Source: Chloroflexota bacterium
Lineage (GTDB): Bacteria > Chloroflexota > Anaerolineae > Anaerolineales > Villigracilaceae
NCBI GenBank assembly: GCA_016195815.1
Contig: JACPYX010000006.1
Span: 310,001-374,000 of the forward strand
Direction: 5' to 3'
DNA length: 64,000 nucleotides
Part shown: in pieces, positions 17,199-26,824 of the stretch
Layout: every line of letters begins with the position of its first letter
Position numbering within the stretch: the first letter of the stretch is position 1
Notes under the pieces: generated by a model
The model's database searches: none
Told to the model about the DNA's origin: nothing
Seen by the model: the letters and a program-made list of their open reading frames with translations, nothing else
Made by a program: the position numbers and the translations under genes

Positions 17199-17780
17199 AT
17201 GACCCAAAAATCAAGTAAACGCGAGCAGATGCGCTCCCGCCAGCGCCGACAAAAAAAGATACAAGGCATTCTTCTCTGGGGCGGGCTGGGACTGGTGGTT
17301 CTTGCCATCGTTGGTCTAAACGTTTGGCAGGCTGCGCGTCCGAGTGTCGGCGAAGCGGTGCCGGTCACGGGAGCCAATCATGTGGCCGTTGACAGCGACC
17401 CTGGCACATACAATTCCAACCCGCCAACATCGGGACAGCATTATCCCAACGAATTAAATACCGGGTTTTACGAGACCAACAATTATAAATATCCACAGGC
17501 ATACCTGTTACATAATATGGAGCATGGCTACGTTATCTTCTGGTACAACTGCGCCAATCTCAGCGCGAGTGCCTGCTCCGAATTGAAGGCGCAAATAAAA
17601 GCCGTCATGGATAAAGTCAATAATATCAAAGTGATTGCCTACCCCTGGGATTCGATAGATGTGCCCGTCGCGATGACCTCTTGGGGACGCTTGCTGAAAA
17701 TGAAGACCTTTGATGCCGCCCAGGCGCTTGCGTTCTACAAGGCCAATCTCAACAAAGCTCCCGAACCCGATGCCCCATAG
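17199..17780 (+). CDS. DUF3105 domain protein, membrane-anchored
   Basis: 193 residues: a basic N-terminus, one helix (~25-42), then the DUF3105 domain with SGQHYPNELNTGFYE, LLHNMEHGYVIFWYNC and two further cysteines. The His-Asn-x-Glu-His pattern suggests a metal site. Function is unknown; in other genomes it is often near thiol-redox genes, as here. GAGGAG upstream supports the start. It begins the cluster that runs to 21449. Confidence 0.85.
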   Translation: MTQKSSKREQMRSRQRRQKKIQGILLWGGLGLVVLAIVGLNVWQAARPSVGEAVPVTGANHVAVDSDPGTYNSNPPTSGQHYPNELNTGFYETNNYKYPQAYLLHNMEHGYVIFWYNCANLSASACSELKAQIKAVMDKVNNIKVIAYPWDSIDVPVAMTSWGRLLKMKTFDAAQALAFYKANLNKAPEPDAP

Positions 17781-17788
17781 GAAATTAG

Positions 17789-18577
17789 ATGGCTGAGCCA
17801 ATTGCTGTTTCTCAATTACAAGCAGTGCCGCACCGTCGGGAAGTCTTCGTCCATGCACTGTTATTCGTACTTGGCTTTTCACTGATATTCATCGTTGGCT
17901 GGGGCGGAACAATGACGGTCCTTGGCCAGCTCTTCGGCGAATATAAATTTATCCTGGGACGCATCGGCGGTGTGATCGTGATCCTGTTCGGGCTGGCGAC
18001 GCTGGACATCATCAGGATTCCCTGGTTCTATGCCGACACGCGCACACAATACACGGGTCGGCGCGGGACGTATGGTGGCTCGGCCCTCATGGGCATCTTC
18101 TTCGCTGCGGGCTGGAGTCCGTGCATCGGCGCGACCCTCGGCGCGATACTGACCCTCGGCATGAGTCAGCAAACGGTGGGCCAGGCCATGTGGTTATCTT
18201 CGGGTTATTCGCTGGGTCTCGGCATTCCCTTCCTGATCCTGGCGCTGGGACTCGAACGCGCCACCGGCTGGGTCAAGCGAATGAGGCGTTATCAGCGCGC
18301 CTTCCAGATTGCGAGCGGTGTGTTCATTCTCATCATCGGCGTCATGTTGCTTACAAACACGATGAGCCGCATCGCCATCTGGGCTTTCCAGAACGGATTA
18401 TTCATTGACTTTTCTGCATATACTGCCGCACCGACTTACATAACAGCTGTGCTGGCGGGATTGCTTTCATTTCTTTCGCCGTGCGTCCTGCCGCTTGTGC
18501 CCGCTTATCTCGGTTATCTGGGCGGACATGTCTTTAGAATTACAGAAGAAAGGAATAATCCAGGAGCAACCTCATGA
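17789..18577 (+). CDS. CcdA-like thiol-disulfide membrane protein, with circularly permuted order
   Basis: 262 residues, six helices. CcdA proteins carry electrons across the membrane with two conserved cysteines, normally with SFLSPCVLPLVPAYLGYLGG in the first helix at the N-terminus. Here the protein opens with the block usual after helix 1 (HALLFVLGFSLIFIV...), has the second motif AAGWSPCIGATLGAIL mid-way (~105-120), and carries the helix 1 module LLSFLSPCVLPLVPAYLGYL at ~226-247, its C-terminus. Both catalytic cysteines are kept. It overlaps the rhodanese gene by 4 bases. Confidence 0.85.
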   Translation: MAEPIAVSQLQAVPHRREVFVHALLFVLGFSLIFIVGWGGTMTVLGQLFGEYKFILGRIGGVIVILFGLATLDIIRIPWFYADTRTQYTGRRGTYGGSALMGIFFAAGWSPCIGATLGAILTLGMSQQTVGQAMWLSSGYSLGLGIPFLILALGLERATGWVKRMRRYQRAFQIASGVFILIIGVMLLTNTMSRIAIWAFQNGLFIDFSAYTAAPTYITAVLAGLLSFLSPCVLPLVPAYLGYLGGHVFRITEERNNPGATS

Positions 18578-18993
18578 AACGATTTCTTATCCTCCTATTC
18601 ATATTTGGCTTAACTTTGGCCGCATGCCAGAACAAGCCTGCTCAAATCGTGGAACAAAAAATCAGCGTACCGGGCGGTTCGTATACCAACGTCAGCGCAG
18701 ACGAATTGAATACAATGTTGAAGAATAAAGACTTTGTGTTCATCAACGTCCATACTCCCTTCGCAGGGAATATCGCCGGAACGGACTTGTCCATTCCGTA
18801 CGACCAGATCGGACAGAATCTTTCGCAATTGCCAGCAGATAAAAACGCGAAGCTCGTCCTCTATTGCCGCAGCGGGCGCATGAGCGCCATCGCCGCCGAG
18901 ACACTGGTAAAGCTGGGTTACACAAACGTCTTGAATCTCAATGGGGGCATGGATGGCTGGGAACAAGCCGGTTATCTGCTCGAAGGAAAGTAA
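18574..18993 (+). CDS. Rhodanese-domain lipoprotein
   Basis: 139 residues: lipoprotein signal (LLFIFGLTLAACQN) followed by a single rhodanese domain with active loop VLYCRSGRMSA and LNLNGGMDGWEQAG. Rhodaneses transfer sulfane sulfur; outside the membrane such a protein may handle persulfides alongside the DsbA/TlpA/CcdA partners of this cluster. ATGA overlap with the upstream gene sets the start. Confidence 0.9.
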   Translation: MKRFLILLFIFGLTLAACQNKPAQIVEQKISVPGGSYTNVSADELNTMLKNKDFVFINVHTPFAGNIAGTDLSIPYDQIGQNLSQLPADKNAKLVLYCRSGRMSAIAAETLVKLGYTNVLNLNGGMDGWEQAGYLLEGK

Positions 18994-19026
18994 ACGACCC
19001 ATTTTGTATTAAAGGAGATTAGTAAC

Positions 19027-19905
19027 ATGGCAACTCCGAAACGAAAGCAGGGCGAAGCAACGCCAGAGCGGCCCAAGACGATTACGAAACGAAAGCCCAA
19101 ACAGGAAGAAACAAAATTGGATGTGCCGCAGGAGATTGAAAGCAAAACCCGGCCAGCCGTGACATTCAGTATTCAATCGTGGGCGACCCCGATTGTTGGA
19201 TTGATTATGTTGGTGATCGGGCTGTTGGTCGGTTACTATGTGCGCCCGTTAACACTGGCCCAGTCATCCAGCGCGACGACTGCTTCGCTCGCCGCTTCAC
19301 CGGCCCCATCCCTCGTCACGCCGCCTGTTGTCCTCCCCACAACCGATCAGGCCGCCGCGCAGAAAATTCTAATGGACTCTGTTGTCGCCAAGGTGCGCCA
19401 CTTCAAAGGCGATGCGAATGCGCCGGTCACCATTATCGAATTTGGCGATTTCCAATGTCCGTTTTGTGGCCGGTTTTTCGCTCAGACGGAACCCCAAATG
19501 AATGAGCAATACATCAAGAGCGGTAAAGTTCGCTTCGCATATTTTAACTTCTCGTTTCTTGGGCCAGAATCGAACTGGGCCGCGGAAGCCGCCGAATGTG
19601 CCTCGGATCAAAATAAGTTTTGGGAGTATCACGACAAACTGTATAACAGTCAGTCTGGAGAAAACCAGGGCGCGTTCAATAAAGATAACTTGAAAAAGTT
19701 TGCGCAAGATCTTGGCTTAGATACTCAGGCTTTCAATAATTGCCTAGATTCGGGTAAATACACATCTTTGGTACAGGCAGATACCCAGGCATCGAGCGCA
19801 CTTGGCGTTCAAAGCACGCCGACGTTCTTGATCAACGGCCAGACAGTCATCGGCGCCCAGCCTTTCCAGGTTTTTCAACAGGCCATTGATCCGCTTCTGA
19901 AATAA
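19027..19905 (+). CDS. DsbA-like thioredoxin-fold protein, membrane-anchored
   Basis: 292 residues. A Lys-rich cytoplasmic tail (~1-50), one helix (IVGLIMLVIGLLVGYYV), an Ala/Ser/Pro linker and a C-terminal thioredoxin fold with active site FGDFQCPFCGRFF and the cis-proline segment GVQSTPTFLING. DsbA-type proteins oxidise or isomerise exported thiols. AAAGGAG precedes the start. It probably takes electrons from, or gives them to, the CcdA-like protein two genes upstream. Confidence 0.9.
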   Translation: MATPKRKQGEATPERPKTITKRKPKQEETKLDVPQEIESKTRPAVTFSIQSWATPIVGLIMLVIGLLVGYYVRPLTLAQSSSATTASLAASPAPSLVTPPVVLPTTDQAAAQKILMDSVVAKVRHFKGDANAPVTIIEFGDFQCPFCGRFFAQTEPQMNEQYIKSGKVRFAYFNFSFLGPESNWAAEAAECASDQNKFWEYHDKLYNSQSGENQGAFNKDNLKKFAQDLGLDTQAFNNCLDSGKYTSLVQADTQASSALGVQSTPTFLINGQTVIGAQPFQVFQQAIDPLLK

Positions 19906-19929
19906 TATCTGGGATTGGAGAAATTTGAT

Positions 19930-20505
19930 ATGACGGAATCCGCTTCCTCGTCCCGAAAGAGGCGCTGGGAAATTATCATGGCGTTGAGCCTCGCCGCAGG
20001 CATTTTATGGACTATGTTCTCGCGCGTCCCTTCGGCAATTGGCGCTCCTCTTTCTGTTGCGCCGAGTCCGCGCGAAGGATTTCTGGCTCCCGACTTCACG
20101 CTCGATACGCTGGATGGAAACAAGGTCACGCTTTCGGGGCTGCGCGGCAAGATCGTGGTGGTCAATCTATGGGCGACGTGGTGTCTTCCGTGCCGGCAGG
20201 AAACGCCAGCCCTGGAAAAAGCCTATGAGCAATATAAGGATTCTGGTGTGGTGATACTTGGCGTGGACCTGACCAACCAGGATTTAGTGAGCGATGTAGA
20301 GTCTTTTGTTCAGGAATTCAAATTGACCTACCCCATCCTGCTGGATCGAGACGGGAGCGTCGGCTACCAGTATCAGATAAAGGGCATACCGACAACGTTT
20401 TTTATCAATCGTGTGGGGATCATTCGCACGATGGTGGTTGGCGGGCCAATGAGCGAAACTTTCATCCGCTCGAAAATTGAGGCGCTCTTGAAAGAGAGTC
20501 AATAA
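19930..20505 (+). CDS. TlpA/ResA-like thiol-disulfide oxidoreductase
   Basis: 191 residues: an N-terminal anchor helix (~17-35), then a thioredoxin fold with APDFTLDTLDG, WATWCLPCRQETP (WCxxC) and GIPTTFFINR. Proteins of this group reduce apocytochrome c or copper-site thiols outside the cell, using CcdA as electron source. GGAG lies 9 bases before ATG 19930; the TTG at 19915 is less likely. The next gene starts directly after the stop. Confidence 0.92.
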   Translation: MTESASSSRKRRWEIIMALSLAAGILWTMFSRVPSAIGAPLSVAPSPREGFLAPDFTLDTLDGNKVTLSGLRGKIVVVNLWATWCLPCRQETPALEKAYEQYKDSGVVILGVDLTNQDLVSDVESFVQEFKLTYPILLDRDGSVGYQYQIKGIPTTFFINRVGIIRTMVVGGPMSETFIRSKIEALLKESQ

Positions 20506-21270
20506 ATGTATCCTTATCTCCGACTTGGACCTTTTCTCCTGCAATTGCCCCTTCTGGCTTTGCTGGCCGGGCTATACATTGGCATGTCGCTTGTGGAACG
20601 CGAGTCTGCAAGGCTCAAATTAAACCCGTCTGTCATTGGCAATATGATCTTCTATAGTTTACTGGCAGGATTGGTCGGCGGGCGCCTGGGATACGCGCTG
20701 GAGTTTCCTGGTTTGTACTCATCCAATCCACTCAGCTTGCTGGCGCTAACTCCAAGTACGCTTTCGCCTTCCATGGGATTGACCGTGGGGCTGATTACCT
20801 TCGTGATTTTCCTTCAGCGCAACAGACTGCCGTTGCGCCCAACCCTTGACGCCCTCGCGCCGGGGCTGGCGTTGTTCATGGTCTTCACGGGCCTGGCTCA
20901 TATTCTGAGCGGCGATGCGTACGGCACGCCGACCAGCGTTCCGTGGGCAATTCGGCTGTGGAACGATTACCGCCATCCCTCGCAGTTTTACGAGACATTC
21001 TCTGCTTTGATGATCTTTCTCGTTATCCGCGAGCGGTTTCCGAAGCCGGAAGGCGCGGGACTGAATTTTTTGTTGACGGTTGCACTTTCCTCTGCGTCCA
21101 GGGTTTTCCTCGAATCTTTTCGCGGCGACAGCATCTTCTGGCCCGGTGGTTTTCGCGAGGCGCAAGTCATCGCGCTTGTCATTATGGCAATTAGTCTTTA
21201 TTGGATGAGGAAATGGATGTGGCTGGATTCGGCATCTGAGGTAAAATCACTTAAAGGAGTTAATCCATGA
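20506..21270 (+). CDS. Lgt-like membrane protein, divergent
   Basis: 254 residues with about seven helices and the layout of prolipoprotein diacylglyceryl transferase: GGRLGYALEF, HPSQFYETFSAL and FLESFR are recognisable. The key GRxGNFxNGE loop is replaced by LAHILSGDAYG, losing its conserved Arg. A second, more typical copy is at 33958. This one may have a different or lost activity. It starts directly after the tlpA-like stop and overlaps the YHS gene by 4 bases. Confidence 0.75.
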   Translation: MYPYLRLGPFLLQLPLLALLAGLYIGMSLVERESARLKLNPSVIGNMIFYSLLAGLVGGRLGYALEFPGLYSSNPLSLLALTPSTLSPSMGLTVGLITFVIFLQRNRLPLRPTLDALAPGLALFMVFTGLAHILSGDAYGTPTSVPWAIRLWNDYRHPSQFYETFSALMIFLVIRERFPKPEGAGLNFLLTVALSSASRVFLESFRGDSIFWPGGFREAQVIALVIMAISLYWMRKWMWLDSASEVKSLKGVNP

Positions 21271-21449
21271 TCAAAGACCCCGTGTGCGGCATGGCTTTAT
21301 CTGAAAATACGGCCAAAGAAAAACTGGTTTACCAAGGACGGACGCATTATTTCTGTTCGACACTCTGCAAACAGATGTTTGAGAGAGAACCGGATAGATA
21401 TGCTCTGTCCGCTAAGAAAAATGAAAAGAAATCATCAACATTATCCTGA
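21267..21449 (+). CDS. YHS-domain small protein
   Basis: 60 residues. The YHS pattern DPVCGMAL, then YFCSTLCKQMFEREPDRY gives the four cysteines of a treble-clef-like metal site. YHS domains often occur in copper and mercury handling proteins. ATGA overlap with the Lgt-like gene. It is one of five YHS-domain genes in the window. Confidence 0.9.
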   Translation: MIKDPVCGMALSENTAKEKLVYQGRTHYFCSTLCKQMFEREPDRYALSAKKNEKKSSTLS

Positions 21450-21491
21450 AATCCGGGTTGGAGATGGCGGACGATTTATGCAGGTATAGAA

Positions 21492-21959
21492 ATGCAATCA
21501 ACATTAACAATCAAACGGTTTCGATTTGAATGGATATTTTATATCCTGGTGGCAATAGCTTTGATCGGGTTGCTGATTTGGTCAACGCTGGGCGAGATTG
21601 CGCGTAATCCGTCGCGTAATGCCATCGCGGATATGGGCCCATACGGGCCGGTCACGGTTCAGCTTCAAACGAATCCCTACCCTGCCAGGCCGACAGGAAC
21701 CGTGAAGTTGAGTTTCATGCTCATGAATTCGAATCGCGTTATCATTCAACCGGATTCTTTGTCGTTTGAGTACGGCCGCGAAGGAAGCGACCAGCCTGTT
21801 GGTTCGGGAATCGCTCAACCAATGTCGGATGGAAGCGGCATGTTTATGGCCGGCGCGCAATTTCCATCTGTGGGGACCTGGTGGCTGCGCGTCAACCTTG
21901 CCCAAGGCGGCTATCAAGGCAATGTACAGTTTATAATTGAAGTCAGGCCGGCACAATGA
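21492..21959 (+). CDS. Membrane-anchored FixH/YtkA-like protein
   Basis: 155 residues: one helix near the N-terminus (~15-32) and an extracytoplasmic beta-sandwich with VTVQLQTNPYPARPTG and GTWWLRVNLAQGGYQG. The layout resembles YtkA-like/FixH domains linked to oxidase or copper functions; the assignment is tentative. It lies between two YHS genes. Confidence 0.6.
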   Translation: MQSTLTIKRFRFEWIFYILVAIALIGLLIWSTLGEIARNPSRNAIADMGPYGPVTVQLQTNPYPARPTGTVKLSFMLMNSNRVIIQPDSLSFEYGREGSDQPVGSGIAQPMSDGSGMFMAGAQFPSVGTWWLRVNLAQGGYQGNVQFIIEVRPAQ

Positions 21960-22051
21960 TGGGCCAAACTGCCTATTGATTAGCAGGCAGGTTGGCGCTC
22001 GTGCTGTCAATGTTTAACGGACATAATCAAAACAAAAGGAGAAAATAAATA

Positions 22052-22234
22052 ATGGCAACTACAGTAAAAGACCTCGTATGCGGTATGGATATTGATCCGG
22101 CGACCGCGGCTGGCAAGTCTGAGTACAAAGGCCAGACCTATTACTTCTGCTCGCCCGGCTGCAAGAAATCCTTCGATAAAGAACCCGAAAAGTATATCGG
22201 CAAAGGCGAAGACGAGCACGCACACCATCACTAA
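22052..22234 (+). CDS. YHS-domain small protein with His-rich tail
   Basis: 60 residues: KDLVCGMDIDP and YYFCSPGCKKSFDKEPEKY form the YHS site, and the tail ends DEHAHHH. AAAGGAGAAAA precedes the start. It is just upstream of regulon site D and the YHS-fused ATPase. Confidence 0.9.
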   Translation: MATTVKDLVCGMDIDPATAAGKSEYKGQTYYFCSPGCKKSFDKEPEKYIGKGEDEHAHHH

Positions 22235-22270
22235 ACCGCTTCACGTTACATCGAATGGCCTGTCCAAAAG

Positions 22271-22339
22271 ATAGGCCATTCCGCTTATATTCATGTAAGC
22301 ACTATTCTTCTGGCACATTGCTTTTGAACTTTATATACT
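22271..22339 (+). promoter_or_regulatory. Regulon promoter, site D (YHS-copper ATPase)
   Basis: The inverted repeat ATAGGCC-ATTC-CGCTTAT (22271-22288), 21 bases, -35 CTGGCA, 18 bases, -10 TATACT (22334-22339). The gene starts at 22371. One arm mismatch. Confidence 0.7.
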
Positions 22340-22370
22340 TCCTGCATCTTATTTGTTGGAAGGTGATTCT

Positions 22371-25019
22371 ATGACAATACATGATCCTGTTTGTGGAATG
22401 GAAATTAATCCCAAGAGTGCTTTCGCTACGCGTCAGCACATGGGGCGGACATTCTATCTTTGCTCCCAATCCTGCGCCGAAAAATTCGACGCAGACCCGC
22501 ATCGCTACGCCTCGGTGGTTTCATCCGCGACGACCGGCATTGCTTCTGATGCGAGCGGACCTGTCCGCATCGCACTGCCCGTAGGCGGACTCAAAAAATC
22601 GGGCGGACCGGCGCTGGAAGGTGCCCTGCGCGCGTTATCCGGCGTGAGTAAAGTAACTGCTAACACGAAGGAGGGCCGCGTCTTCGTCGAGTACGATCCA
22701 GCGCGCGTCACCGTCACAGATCTGCTGGACGCGGTACGCAGCGCCGGTTTCATTGCCGACGGCCAAAGCATGAGACTGAAAATTAGCGGTATTTACTGCG
22801 CTGAATGTGTGGTGAAAATCGAAGATGCTCTCAAAGCTGTGCCTGGCGTGTTGAACGCCACCATGAACGCGGCAACCAACGAAGTTAAAGTTGAATACTC
22901 ACCCGTGATTGGCGATTTAGGCCAATTGACGAAAGCCGTCGAAAGTGTCGGGCCATACAAAGCGGCACGCGCCGCCGAAGCCAGCGAGCCTGAAATGGAT
23001 AAGGAAGCGCAGGCGATGGAAAAGGAATATCGCTCGCTCATGCGCAAGTGGTGGTTTGGCGCGGCAGTCGGCGTACCGACCATGTTGCTTTCCTATCCCT
23101 GGCTCTTCCCTGTTTTGCGCGATTGGTTCCCGCGCGGCAGTTCGCAGTTGATGTACATCTGGTATGGCATGGGTATTGCCAGCCTGGCCGTGCTGATCTA
23201 TTCAGGCAATCAGTTCTTTACCGGTATGTGGGAGGGCCTCAAACATCGCTCTGCCAACATGCACACGCTCATTGCCGTCGGCACCGGCGTGGCATGGCTT
23301 TATTCCACGATTGCCATGATCTTCCCGCAGCTATTCCCATCGCAGGAATTTACCGATGTGTACTACGACGTGACAGTAGTGGTGACGGCGCTCGTGGTTC
23401 TTGGCCTCGCCATGGAACTCAAAGCCAAGGGCCGCACTTCGGAAGCCATCAAGAAATTGATTGGCCTGCAAGCCAAGACCGCGCGCGTCGTTCGTGATGG
23501 AAAAGAAATTGACATTGCAGTGGAAGAAGTGCTGGTCAACGACATTGTGATCGTGCGCCCCGGCGAGAAGATCCCTGTGGATGGTGAAGTGATCGAAGGC
23601 CAGTCGGCAGTGGATGAGTCCATGATTACCGGCGAATCGCTTCCCGTTTCAAAGAAAATTGGTGACGAGGTCATCGGCGCGACAATCAACAAGACCGGTG
23701 CGTTCAAGTTTCGCACCACCAAAGTCGGCAAAGATACCGCGCTCTCGAACATCATCCGCCTGGTGCAGGACGCGCAGGGCAGTAAAGTGCCCATCCAGAA
23801 AATCGTGGACCGCGTGTCGGCATACTTCACGCCTTCGGTGATGATTCTCGCCATCCTCGGCTTCGTGATCTGGTATGACTTCGGTCCGTCTCCCGCGTTG
23901 ACGTATGGCTTGATCGTGGCGGTCACTACGCTGATCATTGCCTGCCCGTGCGCGCTCGGCATGGCGACGCCCATGAGCCTGACAACCGGCATCGGTCTCG
24001 GCGCGCAGAACGGCATCCTCATCCGCTCTGGTGACGCCTTGCAAGCCGCTGAAAAACTCAACGCCATCATCCTCGACAAGACCGGCACGATCACATTCGG
24101 CAAGCCGTCGCTCACAGATGTGGTGCTGGCTGCGGGCCAGAACGAAGCGGACGTGCTGCGGCTGGCGGCTTCGGTCGAGAAATCCTCCGAGCATCCGCTG
24201 GCGCTGGCAATTGTCGAAGGCGCGCAGGCGCGCGGCGTCAAGCTAAGCAACATCGAAACCTTCGACGCGATCCCCGGTCACGGCGTTTCGGCAAAAGTCG
24301 AGGGACGAAGTATATTGATTGGCAACCTCAAGTTGATGAACCGCGAAGGCATCGCGCTTGGTGACCTTGAAGAAAAGTCGAAGTCGCTGGCTGACAATGG
24401 CAAGACCCCGATGTACATCGCGCTGGACGACAAAGCGGCGGGCATCATCGCCGTGGCAGACACCGTAAAGGAAGACTCAAAAACTGCCATCGCGGCAATG
24501 AAGAAAATGGGATTGGAAGTGGTGATGATCACCGGCGATAATGAGCGCACCGCCAATGCGATTGCCCGCCAGGTCGGCGTGGATCGCGTGCTGGCCGAAG
24601 TCCTGCCGCAGGATAAAGCCTTCAATGTGCAGAAACTGCAGCTCGAAGGCAAAAGAGTCGCAATGGTCGGAGATGGCATCAACGACGCGCCCGCCCTCGC
24701 CCAGGCCGACATCGGCATGGCGATCGGCACCGGCACGGACGTTGCCATCGAAGCCTCGGACATTACTCTCATCAAGGGCAGTCTGATGGGTGTGGTGACG
24801 GCCATCCAGTTGAGCCGCGCTACGATGCGCAATGTGTACCAGAACCTGGTCGGCGCGTTCGTCTACAACAGTGCGGGCCTGCCCATTGCGCTGGGTGTGT
24901 TGTATCCGTTCTTCGGCATTTTGCTCTCGCCCCTGCTGGCGGCACTGGCGATGTCCTTTAGCAGTGTAACTGTGATAGCCAATGCCAACCGGCTGAAGAG
25001 TTGGAAACCCGTTCACTAA
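22371..25019 (+). CDS. Copper-type P1B ATPase with N-terminal YHS domain
   Basis: 882 residues. Order: YHS domain ([20 protein letters not shown]; ~1-45), a first HMA-like domain without its CxxC (GGLKKSGG), a second HMA domain with [13 protein letters not shown] (~145), then the ATPase core: TGES (~420), [13 protein letters not shown] (~523), DKTGTITFG (~568), HP in EHPLAL and GDGINDAPA. This is the copper-exporting P1B-1 pattern. GGAAGG upstream sets the start. The fusion to YHS mirrors the free-standing YHS proteins nearby. Expression is probably from site D. Confidence 0.94.
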   Translation: MTIHDPVCGMEINPKSAFATRQHMGRTFYLCSQSCAEKFDADPHRYASVVSSATTGIASDASGPVRIALPVGGLKKSGGPALEGALRALSGVSKVTANTKEGRVFVEYDPARVTVTDLLDAVRSAGFIADGQSMRLKISGIYCAECVVKIEDALKAVPGVLNATMNAATNEVKVEYSPVIGDLGQLTKAVESVGPYKAARAAEASEPEMDKEAQAMEKEYRSLMRKWWFGAAVGVPTMLLSYPWLFPVLRDWFPRGSSQLMYIWYGMGIASLAVLIYSGNQFFTGMWEGLKHRSANMHTLIAVGTGVAWLYSTIAMIFPQLFPSQEFTDVYYDVTVVVTALVVLGLAMELKAKGRTSEAIKKLIGLQAKTARVVRDGKEIDIAVEEVLVNDIVIVRPGEKIPVDGEVIEGQSAVDESMITGESLPVSKKIGDEVIGATINKTGAFKFRTTKVGKDTALSNIIRLVQDAQGSKVPIQKIVDRVSAYFTPSVMILAILGFVIWYDFGPSPALTYGLIVAVTTLIIACPCALGMATPMSLTTGIGLGAQNGILIRSGDALQAAEKLNAIILDKTGTITFGKPSLTDVVLAAGQNEADVLRLAASVEKSSEHPLALAIVEGAQARGVKLSNIETFDAIPGHGVSAKVEGRSILIGNLKLMNREGIALGDLEEKSKSLADNGKTPMYIALDDKAAGIIAVADTVKEDSKTAIAAMKKMGLEVVMITGDNERTANAIARQVGVDRVLAEVLPQDKAFNVQKLQLEGKRVAMVGDGINDAPALAQADIGMAIGTGTDVAIEASDITLIKGSLMGVVTAIQLSRATMRNVYQNLVGAFVYNSAGLPIALGVLYPFFGILLSPLLAALAMSFSSVTVIANANRLKSWKPVH

Positions 25020-25026
25020 ATTGACG

Positions 25027-25118
25027 CAGCCTACCCTCACCCTGTCCCCTCTCCCATTGGGAGAGGGGTGAAGAGAGGAAACTCCCTTCCCCTTTCGGGA
25101 GAAGGGTTGGGGATGATG
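25027..25118. repeat. REP-like double hairpin
   Basis: Two adjacent G/C-rich hairpins: CCCCTCTCCC-ATT-GGGAGAGGGG (25046-25068) and CCCTTC...GAAGGG (25084-25106). They resemble the dispersed intergenic repeats common in many bacterial genomes. A related hairpin is at 41885. Confidence 0.6.
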
Positions 25119-25209
25119 GGGAGGCTTGCATAACCTCGCTAACGAAATCAAAGGGATGACGATGGTTGGGCAACCTTCTGCCTTCATCCCTCTAAATTGG
25201 AGATTACCT

Positions 25210-25587
25210 ATGACCCCCGACAAAATTATAGTAACAGTACTTGGCCTTGTGTTTATCGCATTCATCGTCTGGTTTTTCTGGATGGTGAAGAAGGCCGGCG
25301 TAAAAGCCACCTTGTCCAGCAGTGGATATCAGGAATTGATGGTGCTTGTAAAAGGCGGCTACACCCCCGATGTGATCGTCGTAGAAAAGGGCAAGCCTGT
25401 GAGGCTCAACTTTGTACGCAGTGAATCCGCCTCCTGCTCCGAGCTGTTGCTTATCCCGGATTTCAACAAAAGCGCCAAACTTCCCGAAGGCGAAACCGTC
25501 CCCGTTGAATTCATGCCCGATAAAGTTGGCGAGTTCGAGTTTCAGTGCCAGATGGGCATGCTGCGCGGCAAGTTGATTGTTGAATGA
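25210..25587 (+). CDS. Membrane-anchored cupredoxin
   Basis: 125 residues: one helix (~8-25), then a cupredoxin domain with GYTPDVIVVEKGKPVRL and FQCQMGMLRGKL. The normal first histidine is replaced by the Cys-containing ESASCSELLLIP, and the last loop has Cys and Met but no His, so the copper site is not standard. GGAG 8 bases upstream decides the start. It overlaps the methyltransferase by 4 bases. Such domains are often fused to or paired with copper ATPases. Confidence 0.8.
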   Translation: MTPDKIIVTVLGLVFIAFIVWFFWMVKKAGVKATLSSSGYQELMVLVKGGYTPDVIVVEKGKPVRLNFVRSESASCSELLLIPDFNKSAKLPEGETVPVEFMPDKVGEFEFQCQMGMLRGKLIVE

Positions 25588-26195
25588 AGCTCAACGGCCT
25601 TGAGTTCATCTTGGTGAACAATGCGCTGCGCGCGGCCTTACAGCGGCAATTTGAAACCCCGCGGCTGATCGGTGCGCGCGGCTCGCTGGCCGGGAAACGC
25701 GTGCTCGAAATCGGCTGCGGGCGCGGTGTTGGAATGGAAATCCTGCTATCGCTCGGCGCAGAGCACGTTACGGGCTTTGATCTTGATCCAAAGATGATCA
25801 CTCTGGCGCAAAAACGCCTGGCAAAATATGGTGACCGCACCCGAGTCTTCGTTGGCGATGCCGAAGCCATTGATGCACCCGATGCCAGTTTCGACGCAGT
25901 GGTGGATTACGGCGTCATCCATCACATCCCTGGCTGGCCGCAGGCGCTGAAAGAAATCGCCCGTGTACTTAAGCCGGGCGGCATGTTCTACTTTGAAGAT
26001 TTGCTCAAAGGCCTCATCTCAACCTGGCCCGCGCCGGTCTTCTTCGACCATCCGCAGGCCACTCAATTCCATGGCCGTGAATTCCGCTCGCAATTGGAAT
26101 CCGCCGGACTGAGCATAAAAAAGTGGCGTCAATTGAGCGAATGGGCAATCGCTGGACGCGCGAGCAAATCTCCGCGACCAGTGTCATCAAGCTGA
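25584..26195 (+). CDS. Class I SAM-dependent methyltransferase
   Basis: 203 residues with motif I VLEIGCGRGVGMEIL, FDLDPKMI and GDAEAIDAPDASFDAVVDYG. The substrate is unknown. The position between a cupredoxin and a YHS gene, and a second methyltransferase at 27572, suggest a lipid or small-molecule target linked to this cluster, but this is a guess. Confidence 0.88.
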   Translation: MKLNGLEFILVNNALRAALQRQFETPRLIGARGSLAGKRVLEIGCGRGVGMEILLSLGAEHVTGFDLDPKMITLAQKRLAKYGDRTRVFVGDAEAIDAPDASFDAVVDYGVIHHIPGWPQALKEIARVLKPGGMFYFEDLLKGLISTWPAPVFFDHPQATQFHGREFRSQLESAGLSIKKWRQLSEWAIAGRASKSPRPVSSS

Positions 26196-26237
26196 TTGAC
26201 AACGGTCATCAGCATTCAATCTCGAAAGGAGACAACC

Positions 26238-26429
26238 ATGAAAGTCAAAGATCCAGTTTGTGGCATGGAAATCGAGTCAGAGAAAGCATTTGCAAAACGC
26301 GAACACGAAGGCCGGACGTTCTATTTCTGCTCGCAGGATTGCGTCAGCAAATTCGACGCTGATCCGCATAAATATGGTCATCCGAAGGATCACGAGCATC
26401 ACGACGAGCATGGCGCGCACCATCACTAG
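26238..26429 (+). CDS. YHS-domain small protein with His-rich tail
   Basis: 63 residues: [15 protein letters not shown] and FYFCSQDCVSKFDADPHKY, then a tail with HEHHDEHGAHHH. It is closely similar to the YHS part of the ATPase at 22371. AAAGGAG before the ATG sets the start. Confidence 0.9.
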   Translation: MKVKDPVCGMEIESEKAFAKREHEGRTFYFCSQDCVSKFDADPHKYGHPKDHEHHDEHGAHHH

Positions 26430-26584
26430 GTCGCTCCTGTTCAATCAAGCGCGATAAAGTCGCGGGCTTTGAACTCCAACATAGATGGGCATGATGCACA
26501 CGCCAGATTGGCTGTCGGCTGGTCTGGTATTGTGTATCGTGCCCAATGCTCTTCTGCAATACGCAAATCAAGGTAAAAAAATAT

Positions 26585-26824
26585 ATGGATAACCTCGGAA
26601 AATCCCGATTTGGCAAATGGTTGCTCTCTGGAAGTGGATTGGTTTTTATTGCCTTCATGATCATTGCCGCTTTCTTTTTGATCGTTGAACACAGGGTGTA
26701 TCTCTTCGGCTTCCTGCCATACGCGTTATTGTTCCTGTCCCTGCTTTTGTTCCTGTTCCTGCTTCGAGGTGCTGGCGGCAATGGCACATCGAATGAACAA
26801 TCGCAGGCCAAGGACGAAAAATGA
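26585..26824 (+). CDS. Small membrane protein, DUF2933-like
   Basis: 79 residues, two helices (SGLVFIAFMIIAAFFLIVEH and a Leu/Phe-rich one) joined by VYLFGFLPY. This matches the DUF2933 layout, but the His-rich tail is missing. The ribosome binding site is weak (CAAGG). It overlaps the next gene by 4 bases. Confidence 0.65.
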   Translation: MDNLGKSRFGKWLLSGSGLVFIAFMIIAAFFLIVEHRVYLFGFLPYALLFLSLLLFLFLLRGAGGNGTSNEQSQAKDEK

